The notes under the pieces were generated by a model that was not told the origin of the DNA, made no database searches, and saw only the letters and a list, made by a program, of their open reading frames with translations. A stretch of DNA of 64,000 nucleotides from CAYJFG01 sp051881695 (GTDB lineage: Bacteria > Bacillota > Clostridia > Oscillospirales > Acutalibacteraceae). Both the position numbers and the translations under genes were made by a program. The stretch covers positions 1 to 64,000 of the forward strand of contig JBJEQJ010000036.1 in assembly GCA_051881695.1 (NCBI GenBank), read 5' to 3'. Numbering within the stretch: position 1 is the first letter of the stretch; each line of letters opens with the position of its first letter. Below are positions 27,678 through 35,712 of the stretch, one piece after another.

Positions 27678-28300
27678 GTGTTAAAAAGCTTATTGTATCT
27701 GTTATGCAGACAAACTGCTATATTGTAACAGATGAAAAAACCGGTTTCAGTGCCGTTATTGACCCGGGTGCCATGACATCTGATTTAAAATCGGAAATAC
27801 TGAAACTCAAGGATAATTTAAAATATATCATCTTAACTCACGGACATTTTGACCATATCGGCGCAGTTAATGAGATAAAGAACCTGGCAAATGCAGAGGT
27901 TATCATAAATAAAACAGAGGAAGATTTCCTGTCTGACGACAGACTGAATCTTTCCTATATGTTTGATCCTCCACTATCGCCTGTAAAACCGGACATTCTT
28001 TTAAATGATAACGCTGAGTTTATGCTGGGGCAAACAAAGATTAAAATGATAGAAACCCCGGGACACACCTGCGGCAGCGCCTGCTTTATTGCAGATGATA
28101 TTATTTTTACCGGTGATACCGTAATGAAGGGTACTATCGGCAGAACAGACTTCCCAACAGGCAGCTATGCTCAAATGAAAAGCTCTTTAAAACGCTTAAT
28201 GGAGCTAAAGGGTGATTACGTTATGTTCTGCGGTCACGGCGAGGATACAACGCTTAATAACGAAAAGCAGACAAATGTTTATTTAGGTACTACAAAATGA
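27671..28300 (+). CDS. MBL-fold metallo-hydrolase (glyoxalase II-like)
   Basis: A 209-residue metallo-beta-lactamase-fold hydrolase with the complete metal motif THGHFDH (56-62), the downstream ligands in GHTCGSACF and FTGDT, and a C-terminal GHGEDT. It is shorter than true glyoxalase II because it lacks the C-terminal glutathione-binding domain. Such proteins are often annotated YcbL/GloB-like; the substrate is unknown. It is translationally coupled to dtd and overlaps hemZ by 4 bp. Confidence 0.85.
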   Translation: MLSVKKLIVSVMQTNCYIVTDEKTGFSAVIDPGAMTSDLKSEILKLKDNLKYIILTHGHFDHIGAVNEIKNLANAEVIINKTEEDFLSDDRLNLSYMFDPPLSPVKPDILLNDNAEFMLGQTKIKMIETPGHTCGSACFIADDIIFTGDTVMKGTIGRTDFPTGSYAQMKSSLKRLMELKGDYVMFCGHGEDTTLNNEKQTNVYLGTTK

Positions 28301-29775
28301 AGATATATATTATAAACCACACTTTTCATTATGAAATGGAAAATCTTACAAGAGTTTTCTTTCCAAATGATAAAATTGAAGTAATAACAGAACATACTGA
28401 AAATTATGACAAGCCCTGCATTATCACAGAAGCAGAGCAGGGAGAAAACGGAAGCTCAGTAAGCGTTATATGCAGCTTTGAAGAGTACGAAAAAAAGCTT
28501 GAAGGCTTTGTATCAAAAGATACTACTGATTATAAAGACGAACAGGAACGCCTAATGGCGGTTTTACTCTATAAAATTTTATGCGACTACACAAAAATTA
28601 CTCCGCCGTGGGGGATTTTAACAGGTGTGCGCCCGATTAAGCTAATGCGTACTTTAATTGATGAAAAGGGCAGAGAATATGCAAAGGATTACTTTAAAAA
28701 CGCTCTTTTTGTAAGCGAAGAAAAAACATCTCTGGCGCTGAAAACAGAAGCAAACGAAAGGAAAATACTTGCGCTTTCCAAGGATAATTCGTTCAGCCTC
28801 TATGTTTCAATACCCTTTTGTCCGTCAAGATGCTCTTACTGTTCCTTTGTTTCGCAGTCAATAGAAAAGGCGTCGCATCTTATACAACCGTATGTTGAAA
28901 AGCTTTGTGAGGAAATTGCATATACCGGCAGTATTGCCGATAAGTTAGGACTAAAGCTTGAAAGCGTGTATATCGGCGGCGGCACGCCAACTGCGCTTAA
29001 CGCAAATCAGCTTGCAAGGCTTATCAAAGCGATTAATTCTTCTTTTAATATGAACGAGTGCCGTGAATTTACTGTCGAAGCAGGCAGACCCGACACTATT
29101 ACGGAGGAAAAGCTGTTTGCCATAAAATCCGGCGGAGCAGACAGAATAAGTATTAATCCTCAAACCTTAAACGACAGTGTTTTAGAGCAGATTGGAAGAA
29201 AACATACTGCAAAGCAGGCTGTTGACGCTTTTTTATCAGCAAGAAATATGGGGTTTAATCATATTAATACAGATTTAATTGCAGGACTGCCGGGCGATAC
29301 GCCGGAGAGCTTTGAAAATACACTTAACGGCATTTTATCCCTTGCGCCCGAAAGCATAACCGTACATACGCTTGCAATGAAAAGATCGTCACGGCTTTCT
29401 GAAAACCGTATGGAGCTTTACAGAAAAGATGCGTTAGCGGCGGCAGAAATGCAGTCGTTTTGCTGTAAGCTTCTGCCGGAAAACGGATATATACCGTACT
29501 ATCTGTACCGACAGAGCAAAATGGTGGGCAACCTTGAAAATGTAGGCTGGTCGCTGAAAGGATACGAGGGACTTTACAATGTGTATGTTATGGACGAAAC
29601 ACATACTGTTTTAGGCTGCGGCGCAGGCGCAGTAACTAAGCTGAAACAGCCCAACGGCAAGTACTTAGAACGCATATTTAACTATAAATATCCATATGAA
29701 TATTTAAACGGCTTTGAACAGATGCTTATTCGTAAGGAAAGGTTTGAGCCATTTTACGAGTTTTACGGTAAATAA
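28297..29775 (+). CDS. hemZ: Coproporphyrinogen dehydrogenase HemZ-type radical SAM protein
   Basis: An oxygen-independent coproporphyrinogen III oxidase-like enzyme of 492 residues. The radical SAM cluster is C175-x3-C179-x2-C182 (CPSRCSYC), followed by YIGGGTPTALN, GRPDTI and NTDLIAGLPGDTPESF. An N-terminal extension of about 165 residues before the radical SAM core is typical of HemZ. No other heme gene is in the window, so the physiological reaction stays inferred. It is the last gene of the nusB run, and its ATG overlaps the preceding stop. Confidence 0.85.
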   Translation: MKIYIINHTFHYEMENLTRVFFPNDKIEVITEHTENYDKPCIITEAEQGENGSSVSVICSFEEYEKKLEGFVSKDTTDYKDEQERLMAVLLYKILCDYTKITPPWGILTGVRPIKLMRTLIDEKGREYAKDYFKNALFVSEEKTSLALKTEANERKILALSKDNSFSLYVSIPFCPSRCSYCSFVSQSIEKASHLIQPYVEKLCEEIAYTGSIADKLGLKLESVYIGGGTPTALNANQLARLIKAINSSFNMNECREFTVEAGRPDTITEEKLFAIKSGGADRISINPQTLNDSVLEQIGRKHTAKQAVDAFLSARNMGFNHINTDLIAGLPGDTPESFENTLNGILSLAPESITVHTLAMKRSSRLSENRMELYRKDALAAAEMQSFCCKLLPENGYIPYYLYRQSKMVGNLENVGWSLKGYEGLYNVYVMDETHTVLGCGAGAVTKLKQPNGKYLERIFNYKYPYEYLNGFEQMLIRKERFEPFYEFYGK

Positions 29776-29783
29776 CCTTAAAA

Positions 29784-29802
29784 CTCAGCGCTTTAAGCTG
29801 AG
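29784..29802 (+). terminator. Hairpin after hemZ
   Basis: CTCAGC (29784-29789) pairs with GCTGAG (29797-29802) across a 7-nt loop. There is no U-tract, so termination would be weak. Confidence 0.3.
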
Positions 29803-29819
29803 ATATATAAATATTAACC

Positions 29820-29866
29820 CAATTAACAATATGTTAATTGATTACGAGAATTGGATATGCTATAAT
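29820..29866 (+). promoter_or_regulatory. Promoter with overlapping palindrome, zinc-ribbon gene
   Basis: TTGATT (29838-29843), a 17-bp spacer and an extended -10 TGCTATAAT (29858-29866). A perfect inverted repeat CAATTAAC (29820-29827) and GTTAATTG (29833-29840) overlaps the -35 box, so a protein bound there would affect this promoter. Confidence 0.65.
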
Positions 29867-29911
29867 TACTGATAGATGAAAAATCTGTAAAAAATAAAAG
29901 GAGAGGTTTAT

Positions 29912-30475
29912 ATGGGAGTTTTAGATGACATAATTGTGAACGCTAAGTCTGCAATGACAAAGGTGAGCAAAAAAGCTGAGCAGGTAATAGATACTTCAAA
30001 GCTTAAGTATGCGGAAAACGGAATAAACAAGGAGATTTCCGAAAAGCTTGAGGACTTAGGTCTGTTTGTGTATGAATCAACAGTTGAGGGTGAAATGGAT
30101 AAGGCGGCTCTTCAGAGGAAAATAACAGAGCTTAACGACCTTTACAAGCAGCTTGACTCAACAAAGGAAATGATAGCTGCCTGCAAAAATAAGAAGGTAT
30201 GCGGTACGTGCGGAAGCTTTAATGATAAGGACGCCTCTTTCTGCAATAAGTGCGGCACACGCCTTTCTTTCAATACCGAAGAATTTGACAAAATAGTTGT
30301 TGAAGATGAAGAAAAAAAGGAATCTGATGACAGCGACAAGGTTGTCACCTTTGAGGAAATAAAGTCACATTCCGCCCAAAAGGAAGAAACTGATGAAGAA
30401 CAAGCTGAAGTGCAGCGCGAGGCGGACGCTGAAGTAAACGCAGAGTCTAAAGCAGATGGCAGCGAGGAAGAATAA
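29912..30475 (+). CDS. Zinc-ribbon domain protein of unknown function
   Basis: I do not recognise a named family. The 187-residue predicted cytosolic protein has an N-terminal helical half (1-90) with heptad-like Lys/Glu pattern, a C4 zinc ribbon (C97, C100, C111, C114 in CGTCGSFNDKDASFCNKCG) and a strongly acidic, Glu-rich tail (128-187) that is probably disordered. AAAGGAGAGG precedes the ATG. It has its own promoter and is followed by a hairpin, so it looks monocistronic. The ribbon resembles those in small regulatory or scaffold proteins. Confidence 0.7.
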   Translation: MGVLDDIIVNAKSAMTKVSKKAEQVIDTSKLKYAENGINKEISEKLEDLGLFVYESTVEGEMDKAALQRKITELNDLYKQLDSTKEMIAACKNKKVCGTCGSFNDKDASFCNKCGTRLSFNTEEFDKIVVEDEEKKESDDSDKVVTFEEIKSHSAQKEETDEEQAEVQREADAEVNAESKADGSEEE

Positions 30476-30506
30476 TTAAGAAAACCGTTAATCTACATCA
30501 TTAAAA

Positions 30507-30531
30507 ATTCCGGAGGGTTAACTTCCGGAAT
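30507..30531 (+). terminator. Hairpin after the zinc-ribbon gene
   Basis: ATTCCGGA (30507-30514) pairs perfectly with TCCGGAAT (30524-30531). Only a weak AATTTCT tail follows, so it is a possible terminator or mRNA stabiliser. Confidence 0.4.
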
Positions 30532-30568
30532 AATTTCTGTAAAGCGGTTGAGCAAGGGCGGTGTTTCT

Positions 30569-32344
30569 TTGACTGAAAGTAAAAATCAGCAGACAACAGA
30601 ATCTACCTTTTTAAAGGGTGCAATGATACTCGGCGTAAGTATGGTCGTAGTTAAGGTTATAGGTATGATTTATAAAATACTGCTTGCCTATGTATTTGAC
30701 GGTGTGGGATATGGCATATTCAATATAGCATATGAGCTGTACAACCCGCTGTTTATGCTTGCAACGGCTGGCTTTCCCATTGCAATTTCCCGTATGGTTT
30801 CAGAAAGCGTAGCAAGAGGCAGATACAGAGATGCCAGAAGAATACATAAAATATCTATACCTATTTTTGTTCTGGCAGGAATTACCTGTTTTACCCTGAT
30901 GATACTGCTTGCAAATATATATGTTCAAATTGTAGGTGCAACAGAAGCAAGGCTTGCAATATACGCCTTGGCGCCCACCATTTTCTTCGGCTGCTTAGTT
31001 TCCATTTACAGGGGATATTACGAGGGCATGAGAAATATGATGCCGACCGCAATTTCCGAAATTATAGAAGCAAGCAGTAAGCTGCTTCTCGGTTTGGCGC
31101 TTGCTTACTTTGTAAATTATATAGGTACTCAGGAGTATTTAACAAACGGGACTCTTTTCGGCAATATTCCGGCTGATAAAAACGCCTTTGCAACGGAAAT
31201 TATGTCGTATACCGTTGCAGCGGCAATTATCGGAATAGCGTTGGGGTCATTCCTTGCATTTCTTTTCTTGTTTTTAAGGCACAGAATAAAGGGAGATTCC
31301 ATAACAAGAGAACAGCTAAAATATGCTCCGCCTTCAAGATCTGCCGCTTCGCTGAGAAAACAGCTTATAAAAACAGCTATTCCAATAGGTTTGGGAGCTA
31401 TTATTATGAGCTCGTCTGGAACAATAGACTCTATTTTTGTTCAAAGAAGAATTATAGATATAATGAATTCCGACCCGTATACTTTACAATCTATATATAG
31501 CTTTGTAAATCCCGAATATTTCGTTATGAACCAAAACGGTGAGTATCAAATTCAGACTTTCCTTTACGGCGCATACGGCTATGCTTCAACACTTATGATG
31601 ATAGTAACGGCTGTAACACAGGTGTTTGGCACAAGCGCATTGCCCACAATTACTGCGGCATGGACATCTAAACAGCCCAGAAGAATAAAATCAAGCATAG
31701 AAACAGTGCTCAGAACAACCACGCTGTTTACGCTCCCGGCAGGGATAGGAATGTGTCTGCTTGCAGAGCCTATCATCAACCTTATTTACGGAAGCCCGGC
31801 AAGGGCGGCAGAGGTTCAGGTGGCTTCATCTATCTTGCAGATAATGGGCATATCGGTTATTTTTATTGCAACAAGCACGCCTATTTGCAGTATGCTTCAG
31901 GCAGTCGGCAGAGTTGACTTGCCGCTGAAACTTCTTACAGTAGGTATGATTATTAAAATTATTTTAAACTATACACTTGTCGGAATTCCTCAAATTAACA
32001 TTCAGGGCGCCACAGTAGGTTCCTTCGTCGGTTATATGTTTATTACCGTTTCGGGTCTTTATCTGCTTTGTAAAGAAACAAAGATAGTTCCAAACTTTGT
32101 TTCAATTTTTATAAAGCCGCTTATAGGAGCAATTATCTGTGCTGTTGCTGCGCTTTGCTCATATAATCTTTTACAAATGGCAATTAATGCAAAGATTGCA
32201 ACGATTGTTTCAATACTTATTGCGGCAATAGTTTATATTACCGTTTTGCTGCTGATAAGGGGAATTACAAAAAGTGATATATTAATGCTTCCTAAAGGAA
32301 ATAAAATTGCAAAAGTACTTGAAAAACACAAATTAATAAGGTAG
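30569..32344 (+). CDS. SpoVB/MurJ-like polysaccharide or lipid flippase (YabM-like)
   Basis: A membrane exporter of the MOP superfamily with about 14 hydrophobic helices. The family moves lipid-linked cell-wall or spore-cortex precursors. I chose TTG 30569 because AAGGGCGG at 30554-30561 is well spaced; an in-frame TTG at 30548 would add seven residues. The protein is about 591 residues and contains a long extracytoplasmic loop (nt ~31440-31570). It precedes mazG, matching Bacillus yabM-yabN synteny. The exact substrate is unknown. Confidence 0.8.
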   Translation: MTESKNQQTTESTFLKGAMILGVSMVVVKVIGMIYKILLAYVFDGVGYGIFNIAYELYNPLFMLATAGFPIAISRMVSESVARGRYRDARRIHKISIPIFVLAGITCFTLMILLANIYVQIVGATEARLAIYALAPTIFFGCLVSIYRGYYEGMRNMMPTAISEIIEASSKLLLGLALAYFVNYIGTQEYLTNGTLFGNIPADKNAFATEIMSYTVAAAIIGIALGSFLAFLFLFLRHRIKGDSITREQLKYAPPSRSAASLRKQLIKTAIPIGLGAIIMSSSGTIDSIFVQRRIIDIMNSDPYTLQSIYSFVNPEYFVMNQNGEYQIQTFLYGAYGYASTLMMIVTAVTQVFGTSALPTITAAWTSKQPRRIKSSIETVLRTTTLFTLPAGIGMCLLAEPIINLIYGSPARAAEVQVASSILQIMGISVIFIATSTPICSMLQAVGRVDLPLKLLTVGMIIKIILNYTLVGIPQINIQGATVGSFVGYMFITVSGLYLLCKETKIVPNFVSIFIKPLIGAIICAVAALCSYNLLQMAINAKIATIVSILIAAIVYITVLLLIRGITKSDILMLPKGNKIAKVLEKHKLIR

Positions 32345-32394
32345 AATATTAATTACCGTATTTTGCATTGAATTTCGTCTAAAATAGCAGTGGA

Positions 32395-33201
32395 GTGATA
32401 ATTCTGGAGTTTAAAATTAAAGAAAGCTACAAATTTGACGATTTAGTTGCTATTATGAAATTATTAAGAGCTCCCGGCGGCTGTCCGTGGGACAGAGAGC
32501 AGACTCATAAATCTATCAGGCAAAACTTTATAGAAGAAACATATGAGGTTATTGAGGCAATAGATACCGACGATAAAGAGCTTTTAAAGGAAGAGCTTGG
32601 CGATGTTTTGCTCCAGGTTGTTTTTCACGCAGAGCTTGAAAGCGAAAAGGGAGAGTTTAATATTGATGATGTTGCTGACGGTATTTGTAAAAAGCTGATT
32701 ATTAGGCATCCTCATGTGTTCGCAGACGTTAAAGCGGATACAGCGCAGAAGGTGCTTAGCAACTGGGATAAAATAAAAATGCAGACAAAATCCCAAACTA
32801 CTCAAACGCAGGCAATGGAAAGTGTTTCAAGGGCTTTGCCGGCGCTTATGAGAAGTACAAAAATTCAGCAAAAGGCTTCAAAGATCGGCTTTGACTGGGA
32901 CAACGCAGACGGAGCTTTTTCTAAGGTAGAGGAGGAGCTTTCTGAGCTTAAACAGGCTAATAGGCTTAACGATGCCGATGCGTGCGAGGAAGAGCTTGGC
33001 GATTTATTATTTTCAGTGGTAAATGTTTCGCGTTTTGTCGGAGCAGATGCAGAAAAATCTCTGTACAGAGCTTGCGATAAGTTCATTAACAGGTTTTCTG
33101 TGCTTGAAAGGCTTGCAGATGAACGTGGAATAGATATAAAACAGGCAACCTTAACACAGCTTGATTCTTTATGGGATGAAGCTAAGGAATGTCAAAATTA
33201 A
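32395..33201 (+). CDS. mazG: Nucleoside triphosphate pyrophosphohydrolase MazG
   Basis: It hydrolyses (d)NTPs to monophosphates and pyrophosphate, a house-cleaning role. The 268-residue protein has two MazG repeats: the first with APGGCPWDREQTHKSIRQNFIEETYEVIEAID, the second with FDWDNADGAFSKVEEELSEL. The start is uncertain. GTG 32395 is the only common start codon upstream of the domain, but the Shine-Dalgarno GGAG (32392-32395) overlaps it and would suit ATT 32401 or CTG 32404 better. It corresponds to Bacillus yabN without the methylase domain. Confidence 0.9.
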   Translation: MIILEFKIKESYKFDDLVAIMKLLRAPGGCPWDREQTHKSIRQNFIEETYEVIEAIDTDDKELLKEELGDVLLQVVFHAELESEKGEFNIDDVADGICKKLIIRHPHVFADVKADTAQKVLSNWDKIKMQTKSQTTQTQAMESVSRALPALMRSTKIQQKASKIGFDWDNADGAFSKVEEELSELKQANRLNDADACEEELGDLLFSVVNVSRFVGADAEKSLYRACDKFINRFSVLERLADERGIDIKQATLTQLDSLWDEAKECQN

Positions 33202-33226
33202 CAATATATTTTCGGAGGACTTTTTT

Positions 33227-33505
33227 ATGAACAAGACAGAATTAGTAGCAGCAGTTGCAGAAAAAAGCGAATTATCAAAAAAGGACGCAGAAAAAGCAGT
33301 AACAGCAGTTCTCGACACAATCGTTGAAAGCGTTGCAAATGCAGAGAAGGTACAGATTGTAGGCTTCGGTACATTTGAGCAGCGCCAGCGTAACGAAAGA
33401 ACAGGCTGCGACCCGCGCACAAAGACACAAATTGTTATCCCTGCTTCAAAGGTTCCTGCTTTCAAGGCAGGCAAGGCTTTTAAAGAAGCTGTAGATAAGA
33501 AATAA
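33227..33505 (+). CDS. hup: DNA-binding protein HU
   Basis: A nucleoid-associated dimer that bends DNA. It is 92 residues from ATG 33227 with CGGAGGA at 33213-33219. The sequence MNKTELVAAVAEKSELSKKDAEKAV and the DNA-binding arm GFGTFEQRQRNERTGCDPRT are canonical. It lies between mazG and rqcP, the usual clostridial place, and is followed by a good terminator. Confidence 0.96.
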   Translation: MNKTELVAAVAEKSELSKKDAEKAVTAVLDTIVESVANAEKVQIVGFGTFEQRQRNERTGCDPRTKTQIVIPASKVPAFKAGKAFKEAVDKK

Positions 33506-33531
33506 TTAAATAGCGTTAGCTGATTGAATTC

Positions 33532-33567
33532 GCTGTTCCGTATTGCGCGGAACAGCCTTTTCATTTT
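33532..33567 (+). terminator. Terminator after hup
   Basis: GCTGTTCCG (33532-33540) pairs with CGGAACAGC (33548-33556), a perfect 9-bp stem. CTTTTCATTTTT follows. Confidence 0.8.
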
Positions 33568-33635
33568 TCGGTTTGTGAAACGGCACTTTTATTGTGCTCT
33601 TTCTAAACCTGCAATAAATACGAGGAGAAATAATA

Positions 33636-33878
33636 ATGAGACTTGACAAATACTTAAAAGTATCAAGAATAATTAAACGACGCACCATTGCAAACGAAGC
33701 CTGCGACGCAGACAGAGTTCTGGTAAACGGTAAGCCTGCGCGCGCATCTTATGCTGTAAAGCAGGGCGATATAATAGAAATACAAATGGGAGCAAAGCCC
33801 TTTAAAGCAGAGGTGTTGTCTGTTTCAGAATACGCAAAAAAAGAGGATGCCTCATCAATGTATAAAATTATAGAATAA
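33636..33878 (+). CDS. rqcP: S4-domain RNA-binding protein RqcP/YabO
   Basis: An 80-residue S4-domain protein (MRLDKYLKVSRIIKRRTIANEACD, VLVNGKPARASYAVKQGD). It matches RqcP (YabO), which works with RqcH to add alanine tails to peptides stalled on 50S subunits; it also resembles Hsp15. GAGGAG precedes the ATG. The location between hup and yabP fits the Bacillus and Clostridium yab cluster. Confidence 0.9.
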   Translation: MRLDKYLKVSRIIKRRTIANEACDADRVLVNGKPARASYAVKQGDIIEIQMGAKPFKAEVLSVSEYAKKEDASSMYKIIE

Positions 33879-33883
33879 TTCGG

Positions 33884-33913
33884 GTAATAATCAAATCCTC
33901 CTATACATAAAAT
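33884..33913 (+). promoter_or_regulatory. Possible sigma-E-like promoter for yabP
   Basis: GTAATAA (33884-33890), a 15-bp spacer and CATAAAAT (33906-33913) resemble a sporulation sigma-E site (ATATT-like -35, CATACAAT-like -10). yabP and yabQ are sigma-E genes in Bacillus. The match is partial. Confidence 0.3.
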
Positions 33914-33940
33914 TAATAAGATAAATTTAGGAGGAAGAAT

Positions 33941-34222
33941 ATGGCAGACGAAAAATTCAGACAAAAGGCACCGCACAGCATAGTGCTTGAAAACAGACAC
34001 GCATTGTCACTGTCAGGTGTAAGCGACGTCGGAAGCTTTGACGAGCAGACAGTCGTAGTTTTTACAGATTTCGGAGAGCTTCATATTAAAGGCGTCGGGC
34101 TTCACATTAGCAGATTAAGCCTTGACAGCGGAGAAGTATCCATAGACGGCGAAATAAATTCTCTTATATATACCGAAAACCAAGCGTCGGGCGGCGGCTT
34201 GTTTTCAAAATTATTTAAGTAG
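33941..34222 (+). CDS. yabP: Sporulation protein YabP
   Basis: A 93-residue protein of the YabP/YqfC family. The pattern HSIVLENRHALSLSGVSDVGSFDEQTVVVFTD... followed by LHIKGVGLHISRLSLDSGEV is characteristic. In Bacillus it is a mother-cell protein needed for the spore coat and cortex. AGGAGGAAG precedes the ATG. With yabQ 11 bp downstream it is the best sign that this organism forms, or descends from, spores. Confidence 0.9.
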   Translation: MADEKFRQKAPHSIVLENRHALSLSGVSDVGSFDEQTVVVFTDFGELHIKGVGLHISRLSLDSGEVSIDGEINSLIYTENQASGGGLFSKLFK

Positions 34223-34233
34223 GGTGCTTTAAG

Positions 34234-34686
34234 TTGGAGATAGCTCAGTTTTCCCAAATTCAGGTTTTTTTATTTGCTGTCATATTTGGACTGCTTCTCG
34301 GTGTATTATATGACCTTTTTCGCTTTTTGCGTATTTTGGGACTAAACGGAAAAATACACATTTTAATTCTTGATGTATTGTTTCTTTCGCTGTGTGCGTG
34401 TGCTTCCTTTATATTTGCCGTGGCTTTTAACGAGGGAGAAATAAGAGGCTTTACTCTGCTTGCACATCTTTGCGGTATTTTATTGTACCGCTTTTCCGTA
34501 GGAATCCTTACCGGAAAGCTTTTTGTATTGCTGTCCCTTTTTTTAAAACGTATTTTTCAACTGTTCATAAAGGGGTACTGTTTGTTTGTGGGTATTCTTT
34601 ACAGCCTTGGACAGATTGTATTAAAGAAATTTTCTATTAAAAAGAAAAAAATAAGTAAAACTTCTTGCAAGATAAAACATTTATAG
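34234..34686 (+). CDS. yabQ: Sporulation membrane protein YabQ
   Basis: A 150-residue membrane protein with four or five hydrophobic helices (FLFAVIFGLLLGVLYDLFRF at the start). The N-terminal GLLLGVLYDLFRFLR motif fits YabQ, a mother-cell spore-formation protein. It starts at TTG 34234 with AGGGTG upstream. It follows yabP, as in Bacillus. The C-terminal 30 residues are Lys-rich. Confidence 0.87.
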   Translation: MEIAQFSQIQVFLFAVIFGLLLGVLYDLFRFLRILGLNGKIHILILDVLFLSLCACASFIFAVAFNEGEIRGFTLLAHLCGILLYRFSVGILTGKLFVLLSLFLKRIFQLFIKGYCLFVGILYSLGQIVLKKFSIKKKKISKTSCKIKHL

Positions 34687-34694
34687 TGTATAAT
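34665..34694 (+). promoter_or_regulatory. Promoter for divIC inside the yabQ 3' end
   Basis: TTGCAA (34665-34670), an 18-bp spacer and a perfect TATAAT (34689-34694). It would give divIC and yabR vegetative expression independent of the sporulation genes. Confidence 0.55.
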
Positions 34695-34736
34695 AGTGAA
34701 AAGTATAGTTTTTATCCGGAATAAAAGGAAAAAGGA

Positions 34737-35114
34737 ATGACTAAGCTTATGGCAGACAAAATAAACTTAACTTCAAATCCGGAAATTTTAAAAGAAGTTA
34801 ATCTTGAACCGACAAAGCTTGAAAAAAGCAAAAAAAACAAAAAAAGAAATATAGTTCTATATGTTGTGCTGTCACTGTTTACTGTCTATGCAATAGTAAC
34901 CTTGGTTAATCAGCAGCTTCAAATCAATCAGGCTAAGGATACTTTAAACGATCTTCAAAGCAAAATTGACATTGTAGAGCTTAATAACGAGGAGATAAAA
35001 AAGGTGTATAATTCCGATGAAAAGGAAAGTGCGGAATACATTGAGAAAATTGCGAGAGAACAATTCGGTTACGCTAAAGAAGGCGAACGAATTTTTATAA
35101 ATATAGCAGGATAA
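34737..35114 (+). CDS. divIC: Septum formation initiator DivIC/FtsL-like
   Basis: A small bitopic division protein of 125 residues. It has a basic cytosolic N-terminus (KLEKSKKNKKRN), one transmembrane helix (about 40-60, IVLYVVLSLFTVYAIVTLV) and an extracytoplasmic coiled coil (about 63-95), ending in REQFGYAKEGERIF, a DivIC signature. It binds FtsL and DivIB/FtsQ at the septum. AAAAAGG precedes the ATG. It has its own promoter and precedes yabR. Confidence 0.9.
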   Translation: MTKLMADKINLTSNPEILKEVNLEPTKLEKSKKNKKRNIVLYVVLSLFTVYAIVTLVNQQLQINQAKDTLNDLQSKIDIVELNNEEIKKVYNSDEKESAEYIEKIAREQFGYAKEGERIFINIAG

Positions 35115-35152
35115 ATTATTTTTGCATATTTTGAGGGGGAAATTATTTTTTT

Positions 35153-35599
35153 ATGCAGCTTGAAGTCGGAAGTATTTTAGAGGGAAAAGTAACAGGAATT
35201 ACAAATTTCGGAGCATTTGTAGAGCTTTCCGAGGGAGTAACAGGAATGGTACATATTTCTGAGGTTGCTCCTACATATGTAAGCCAGATTAAAGACCATT
35301 TAACTATCGGTCAAGAGGTAAAGGTAAAGGTGCTTTCTGTAAGCGAAGACGGAAAAATCAGTCTTTCGATAAAAAAAGCTATGCAAAAGCCTAAGCAATT
35401 TAACAAACAAGACAGGCGTAAACCGAATACTCCGCCTCCTGCAACAGCAGGTCCGGGAAGCTTTGAGTGGCACAGCAAAAGGTCAGAGCCGTCCAGCTTT
35501 GAGGATATGATGAACCAGTTTAAGCAGTCGAGTGATGAAAAAATATCTGCGTTAAAACGAGGAGAGCCGTCACCAAGGCGCCGCAAACCGCAAAAGTAA
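35153..35599 (+). CDS. yabR: S1 RNA-binding domain protein YabR
   Basis: A 148-residue protein with one N-terminal S1 domain (1-75: VGSILEGKVTGITNFGAFVEL, GMVHISEVA, KISLSIKKA) and a Lys/Pro-rich C-terminal tail ending RRRKPQK. Similar to general stress protein 13 and YabR; it probably binds RNA or ribosomes. It starts 38 bp after divIC, the last of the yab cluster. Confidence 0.9.
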   Translation: MQLEVGSILEGKVTGITNFGAFVELSEGVTGMVHISEVAPTYVSQIKDHLTIGQEVKVKVLSVSEDGKISLSIKKAMQKPKQFNKQDRRKPNTPPPATAGPGSFEWHSKRSEPSSFEDMMNQFKQSSDEKISALKRGEPSPRRRKPQK

Positions 35600-35647
35600 A
35601 AATTCCTAAAAATATTTCAATACCCCCTTTTCTTTTTATATATATTA

Positions 35648-35656
35648 TGGTATAAT
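35648..35656 (+). promoter_or_regulatory. Extended -10 promoter for hpf
   Basis: TGGTATAAT is a perfect extended -10, 57 bp upstream of hpf. No good -35 is visible. Confidence 0.5.
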
Positions 35657-35712
35657 ATATACAAGATAAGGAAAGTGAATTTCTTTATCAACCAGAAAGG
35701 GAGGATAAAAGT

